Shown one piece after another: positions 60,819 to 64,000 of a stretch of DNA of 64,000 nucleotides (position 1 is the first letter of the stretch; every line of letters starts with the position of its first letter). The stretch covers positions 186,001 through 250,000 of the forward strand of contig NZ_JACGLS010000001.1 of assembly GCF_014062345.1 (NCBI RefSeq), given 5' to 3'. The notes beneath the pieces are model-generated. The model made no database searches and had not been told where the DNA came from. It saw only the letters and a list, made by a program, of their open reading frames with translations. The position numbers were made by a program, and so were the translations under genes. This stretch comes from Tenacibaculum pelagium (GTDB lineage: Bacteria > Bacteroidota > Bacteroidia > Flavobacteriales > Flavobacteriaceae).

Positions 60819-60966
60819 AATTTATAAATACTACTATTCTAAACAAAAGAATCATAATTAATCTACAAAAGCAAATTAACAAAAGCTTTATTAACGTATT
60901 TTTAGCTTTTAAAACACAACAAAAACACTTTTCAGCGTTATTTTAGTGTAAATACATGAAAGCTAT

Positions 60967-62514
60967 ATGAGAAACATAGAAATACTTTGGGTAGATGATG
61001 AAATTGATTTACTAAAACCACATATTTTATTTTTAGAAAAGAAAAACTATTCCGTTACTACTTGCACAAACGGAACAGATGCTATTGACTTGGTTGAAGA
61101 ACAAAATTTTGATATTGTTTTTTTAGATGAAAATATGCCAGGTATTACCGGTTTAGAAACACTTTCTGAAATCAAACAGAAAAACACTAACCTTCCTGTG
61201 GTTATGATTACCAAAAGTGAAGAAGAGTATATTATGGAGGAAGCAATTGGTTCTAAAATTGCTGATTATTTAATAAAGCCTGTAAACCCAAATCAAATAT
61301 TATTAAGCTTAAAAAAGAGTTTAGATCATTCTCGTTTAGTTTCTGAGAAAACTACTTCAAACTATCAACAAGAGTTTCGAAAAATCTCTATGGATTTAGC
61401 CATGGTAAACTCCTATGAAGAATGGAATGACGTATATAAAAAGTTAGTACACTGGGAGCTTGAACTTGAAAACATTAATGACACTGGAATGTTAGAGATT
61501 TTAGAATCTCAAAAAGCAGAAGCAAATTCACTTTTTTTCAAGTTTATAAAAAAGAATTATCAAGATTTTTTAACTAGTGATGATAAACCCACTTTTTCTC
61601 ATACGCTATTTAAAGATTATGTAGTTCCCAATCTATCAAAAGACAAAGGAGTTTTATTGGTTGTTATTGACAACCTTAGATTTGATCAATACAGAGTTTT
61701 AGAACCTTTTATTAACAACTACTATAAAAAAGAAGAAGAATATTCTTACTACAGTATTTTACCAACTGCAACCCAATATGCAAGAAATGCTATTTTCTCA
61801 GGTTTAATGCCTTCTGAAATGGAGAAAAGGCATTCTAATTTTTGGAAAAATGATACTGATGAAGGAGGTAAAAATTTATTTGAAGCTGACTTTTTAGATG
61901 CTCAAATTAAAAGGTTGAGTTTAAATATTCAACATGAATATTATAAAATAACTTCATTAAAAAGTGGAAAGGATTTAGCTGATAATTATAACGGAACAAA
62001 ACAAAATGATTTAACTGTTGTTGTTTATAATTTTGTTGATATGCTTTCGCATGCTAAAACCGAAATGGAGGTAATTAAAGAACTTGCTGGAGACGATAAA
62101 GCTTACAGATCATTAACAGTTAGTTGGTTTAAAAATTCTCCTTTATTCGATATTATTCAAAAGGCACAAAAGCTAGGTCAAAAATTAATTATAACTACCG
62201 ATCATGGAACCATTAACTCTAAGAATCCTACAAAAGTAATTGGTGACAAAAACATCAGTTCTAACCTTCGTTATAAAACTGGCAGAAGCTTAAGTTATGA
62301 GGATAAAGATGTGTATGCTATTAAAAATCCTAAAGACATATTTTTACCAACAATAGCTATAAATAGTCCATTCATTTTTGCTAAAGAGGATTTGTTTTTT
62401 GCCTATCCAAACAACTATAATCATTTTGTTAAATATTATAAGAATACTTATCAGCATGGGGGTGTTTCTTTAGAAGAAATGATTATTCCATGTGCTGTAT
62501 ATAATCCTAAGTAA
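60967..62514 (+). CDS. porX: Type IX secretion response regulator PorX (REC + PglZ domain)
   Basis: A 515-residue regulator: receiver domain with phosphoacceptor Asp54 (IVFLDENMPGITG), Lys in YLIKPVNP, a helical linker, and a C-terminal PglZ domain of the alkaline-phosphatase superfamily (LLVVIDNLRFDQYR, PTATQYARNAIFSGLMP, ITTDHGTI). In other Bacteroidota PorX works with PorY/SigP in controlling type IX secretion, and its PglZ domain cuts cyclic or linear oligonucleotides. Its partner kinase is not in this window. Stop overlaps the next start by one base. Confidence 0.93.
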   Translation: MRNIEILWVDDEIDLLKPHILFLEKKNYSVTTCTNGTDAIDLVEEQNFDIVFLDENMPGITGLETLSEIKQKNTNLPVVMITKSEEEYIMEEAIGSKIADYLIKPVNPNQILLSLKKSLDHSRLVSEKTTSNYQQEFRKISMDLAMVNSYEEWNDVYKKLVHWELELENINDTGMLEILESQKAEANSLFFKFIKKNYQDFLTSDDKPTFSHTLFKDYVVPNLSKDKGVLLVVIDNLRFDQYRVLEPFINNYYKKEEEYSYYSILPTATQYARNAIFSGLMPSEMEKRHSNFWKNDTDEGGKNLFEADFLDAQIKRLSLNIQHEYYKITSLKSGKDLADNYNGTKQNDLTVVVYNFVDMLSHAKTEMEVIKELAGDDKAYRSLTVSWFKNSPLFDIIQKAQKLGQKLIITTDHGTINSKNPTKVIGDKNISSNLRYKTGRSLSYEDKDVYAIKNPKDIFLPTIAINSPFIFAKEDLFFAYPNNYNHFVKYYKNTYQHGGVSLEEMIIPCAVYNPK

Positions 62515-63077
62515 TGAGGTTTTTACTTTTCTTTTTATTAGTATCTCAACTTAGCTTTACTCAAGAGGACAAGTTAAGTTTAGCTGGTTTAGAATTAACA
62601 CATCAAAAAGTAACTTATGATCCTAGTTATTTTTCAATTCCCTATCCTAATGGAGACGTACCAAAAAACAAAGGTGTATGTACAGATGTGGTAATTCGCG
62701 CTTATCGAAAATTAGGAATTGATTTACAAAAAGAAGTTCATGAGGATATGAAGAAAAATTTCTCTTTATATCCTAAAATTTGGGGATTAAAAAGAACTGA
62801 TAAAAATATTGATCATAGAAGAGTTCCTAATTTAATGACTTTTTTCAGTAGAAAAGGTATTGTAAAATCAAAAACTCAAAACACCAAAGATTATATTCCT
62901 GGAGATATTGTTTGTTGGAATTTACAAGGTGGGATTACTCATATCGGTATTGTAGTCAATAAAAAGTCTAAAGATGGGTTACGATACATGATAGTTCACA
63001 ATATCGGCGCAGGTCAAGTAATTGAGGATTGTCTTTTCGATTTTAAAATCATTGGACATTACAGGTACAAAAACTAA
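62514..63077 (+). CDS. DUF1287 family exported protein (NlpC/P60-like)
   Basis: A 187-residue protein with a signal peptide (MRFLLFFLLVSQLSFTQ). DUF1287 marks: GVCTDVVIRAYRKLGIDLQKEVHEDM, with the likely catalytic cysteine, DHRRVPNLMTFFSRKG, PGDIVCWNLQGGITHIGIVV with the histidine, and IVHNIGAGQVIEDCLF. The Cys-His arrangement and fold resemble NlpC/P60 cell-wall peptidases, but the true substrate is not known. Coupled to porX by a one-base overlap; tsaE follows. Confidence 0.8.
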   Translation: MRFLLFFLLVSQLSFTQEDKLSLAGLELTHQKVTYDPSYFSIPYPNGDVPKNKGVCTDVVIRAYRKLGIDLQKEVHEDMKKNFSLYPKIWGLKRTDKNIDHRRVPNLMTFFSRKGIVKSKTQNTKDYIPGDIVCWNLQGGITHIGIVVNKKSKDGLRYMIVHNIGAGQVIEDCLFDFKIIGHYRYKN

Positions 63078-63102
63078 ATTTTCTTAACATTTTATAGTTC
63101 AT

Positions 63103-63110
63103 TATTTTTG
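63103..63110 (+). promoter_or_regulatory. -7 box touching the tsaE start
   Basis: TATTTTTG (TAnnTTTG) ends at 63110 and the ATG begins at 63117, so the mRNA should start at or very near the start codon. Confidence 0.5.
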
Positions 63111-63116
63111 CATTCT

Positions 63117-63530
63117 ATGAACAAAAATTACTCTTTAAACGAATTAACTACAATAGCTCAAGAAGTTGTAAAAAAAGCTCAAAACAAAGTATTACTTTTT
63201 AATGGTGATATGGGGGTTGGTAAAACAACTTTAATAAAAGAGATTTGTAAAATTCTTGGTGTTGATGATGTTGCCCACTCTCCTACTTTTTCTTTAGTAA
63301 ATGAATATAAAACGAATGATAATGAGACTGTTTATCATTTTGATTTTTATAGAATTGAAGATGAAGAAGAAGCTTATGATATGGGAGTTGAAGACTATCT
63401 TTATAGCAATAATTGGTGTTTAATTGAATGGCCCGAAAACGTTAAAAATTTACTACCTTTAGATGCTGTTGAAGTAAAAATCATGCTTTTAGATGATGGT
63501 CAACGTAATATCCAACTAAAAACCAACTAA
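63117..63530 (+). CDS. tsaE: tRNA threonylcarbamoyladenosine biosynthesis ATPase TsaE
   Basis: A 137-residue P-loop protein that works with TsaB and TsaD to make t6A at position 37 of ANN-decoding tRNAs. Walker A NGDMGVGKTTLIKEI (about 32-46), the switch segment HSPTFSLVNEY, then YHFDFYRIED and WCLIEWPENV, all standard. ATG 63117 is taken because the upstream TTG at 63108 lies in the -7 box. The alanine dehydrogenase gene begins 4 bp after its stop, so they are likely one operon. Confidence 0.93.
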   Translation: MNKNYSLNELTTIAQEVVKKAQNKVLLFNGDMGVGKTTLIKEICKILGVDDVAHSPTFSLVNEYKTNDNETVYHFDFYRIEDEEEAYDMGVEDYLYSNNWCLIEWPENVKNLLPLDAVEVKIMLLDDGQRNIQLKTN

Positions 63531-63534
63531 TTAA

Positions 63535-64000
63535 ATGGGGTCTATCTCACCTTTTACCAAAGAACAGTTAATGCCACAGCCTGAAATGCTTGAAATACAA
63601 AAGCAAAAAGGTGAATTATTTATAGGGCTTCCAAAAGAAACTCATTTTGAAGAAAAACGTATTAGTTTATCTCCAGATGCTGTTTCAGCTTTAGTAGCTC
63701 ATGGTCATAGAATTGTTATTGAAACTGGTGCTGGTGACGGGGCAAATTATAGCGATAAGGAATATTCTGATGCAGGAGCAAAAATATCATATGATATAAA
63801 AGAAGCTTTTGCGTGTAATATTGTGCTTAAAGTTGAACCACCATCGTTAGATGAGATTGAAATGATAAACCCACAAGCAATTTTAATTTCTGCTTTACAG
63901 CTTAAAACTCAGGATAAAAAATACTTTGAAGCTCTAGCTAAAAAACGAATTACAGCTATTGCTTTTGATTATATAAAAGATGAACACGGTGTATACCCAA
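63535..64000 (+). CDS. ald: Alanine dehydrogenase (5' part)
   Basis: An ATG at 63535 opens a frame that runs to the window end (155 codons seen). After a 35-residue lead (MGSISPFTKEQLMPQPEMLE) it reads IGLPKETHFEEKRISLSPDA, the N-terminus of alanine dehydrogenase/transhydrogenase-alpha family proteins, with the basic residues that bind pyruvate, followed by VIETGAGDGANYSDKEYSDAGA. The long N-terminal lead is as I recall for flavobacterial alanine dehydrogenases. The NAD-binding half is outside the window. Product: L-alanine to pyruvate and ammonia. Confidence 0.85.
   Translation, partial: MGSISPFTKEQLMPQPEMLEIQKQKGELFIGLPKETHFEEKRISLSPDAVSALVAHGHRIVIETGAGDGANYSDKEYSDAGAKISYDIKEAFACNIVLKVEPPSLDEIEMINPQAILISALQLKTQDKKYFEALAKKRITAIAFDYIKDEHGVYP

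Noticed and set aside
60967-62514. PglZ domain as a sign of a BREX defence system
   Set aside because: It is fused to a receiver domain as in PorX, and no other BREX gene (brxA/B/C/L, pglX) is near.
1-64000. CRISPR array, prophage, insertion sequence or integron
   Set aside because: No regularly spaced repeats with spacers, no integrase, transposase, capsid or terminase genes, and no pair of terminal repeats around genes were seen.

Overview
The window looks like chromosomal DNA from a member of the Bacteroidota, most likely the family Flavobacteriaceae (a Tenacibaculum- or Polaribacter-like marine genus is my guess, not proven). The reasons are strong AT richness, promoters of the Bacteroidota type (TAnnTTTG -7 boxes), no clear Shine-Dalgarno sites, an LpxC-FabZ fusion, split transketolase, bacillithiol-type YtxJ, PorX (the type IX secretion regulator), a PorT-like barrel, DUF6438, DUF2911 and DUF6503 lipoproteins, and signal peptides ending in the flavobacterial NSQ/FSQ style.

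Layout. 1-4.6 kb: end of an Lrp/AsnC regulator, a PepSY-type membrane protein behind a palindromic promoter, TruC pseudouridine synthase with a Bcr/CflA drug exporter, and two lipoproteins, one a zinc peptidase. 4.6-5.6 kb: a gene-free, repeat-rich kilobase. 5.6-9.0 kb: a three-gene leftward operon (reductase, TetR repressor, UvrA2-like ABC protein) with a likely TetR operator. 9.2-11.6 kb: a YdjM-like membrane protein and a PsiD/phosphatidylserine-decarboxylase-type pyruvoyl enzyme. 11.7-17.6 kb: an ABC ATPase and an ABC permease fused to an M1 peptidase, divergent from a LytS/LytTR two-component pair, with LytTR-like repeats between them. 17.6-29.4 kb: acyltransferase, RmuC, a TIG/kelch lipoprotein, GlyA, fumarylacetoacetase, a small secreted-protein/AraC/DUF2911 group, an SF2 helicase and YtxJ. 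29.5-35.2 kb: ClpB, then a three-gene cassette made of a DUF4956 membrane protein, an exported glucan-water-dikinase-like enzyme and a SixA-type phosphatase lipoprotein. 36-47 kb: SmpB, UbiA-like, Maf, transketolase C-half, PorT-like barrel, FKBP lipoprotein, S4 protein, phosphoribosyltransferase, AroK, tRNA-Lys, tRNA-Leu and PurL. 47-49.9 kb: a solitary cytochrome P450, a small XRE regulator preceded by three operator-like repeats, and a C-rich hairpin element. 49.9-60.8 kb: leftward FabG, an M16 peptidase, SucD, a second LpxD-like protein, EF-P, LpxA, LpxC-FabZ, LpxD and an HD hydrolase. 61-64 kb: PorX, a DUF1287 protein, TsaE and the start of alanine dehydrogenase.

Most of the window is core genome: lipid A synthesis, translation, purine synthesis, one-carbon metabolism and tyrosine breakdown. 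I see no prophage, insertion sequence, CRISPR array or recognised defence island. The best candidate for an undescribed system is the cassette at 32.2-35.2 kb. Its central protein has an export signal, then a phosphohistidine swivelling domain, then a complete PPDK-type ATP-grasp domain. That is the domain order and local motif style of plant alpha-glucan water dikinases. It is flanked by a membrane protein and by a lipoprotein phosphatase of the family that includes the phosphohistidine phosphatase SixA. Secondary leads are the LytTR-controlled ABC/M1 module, the TetR-controlled UvrA2 operon, the PsiD-like decarboxylase, and three genes whose -7 boxes nearly touch the start codon, which suggests leaderless mRNAs.
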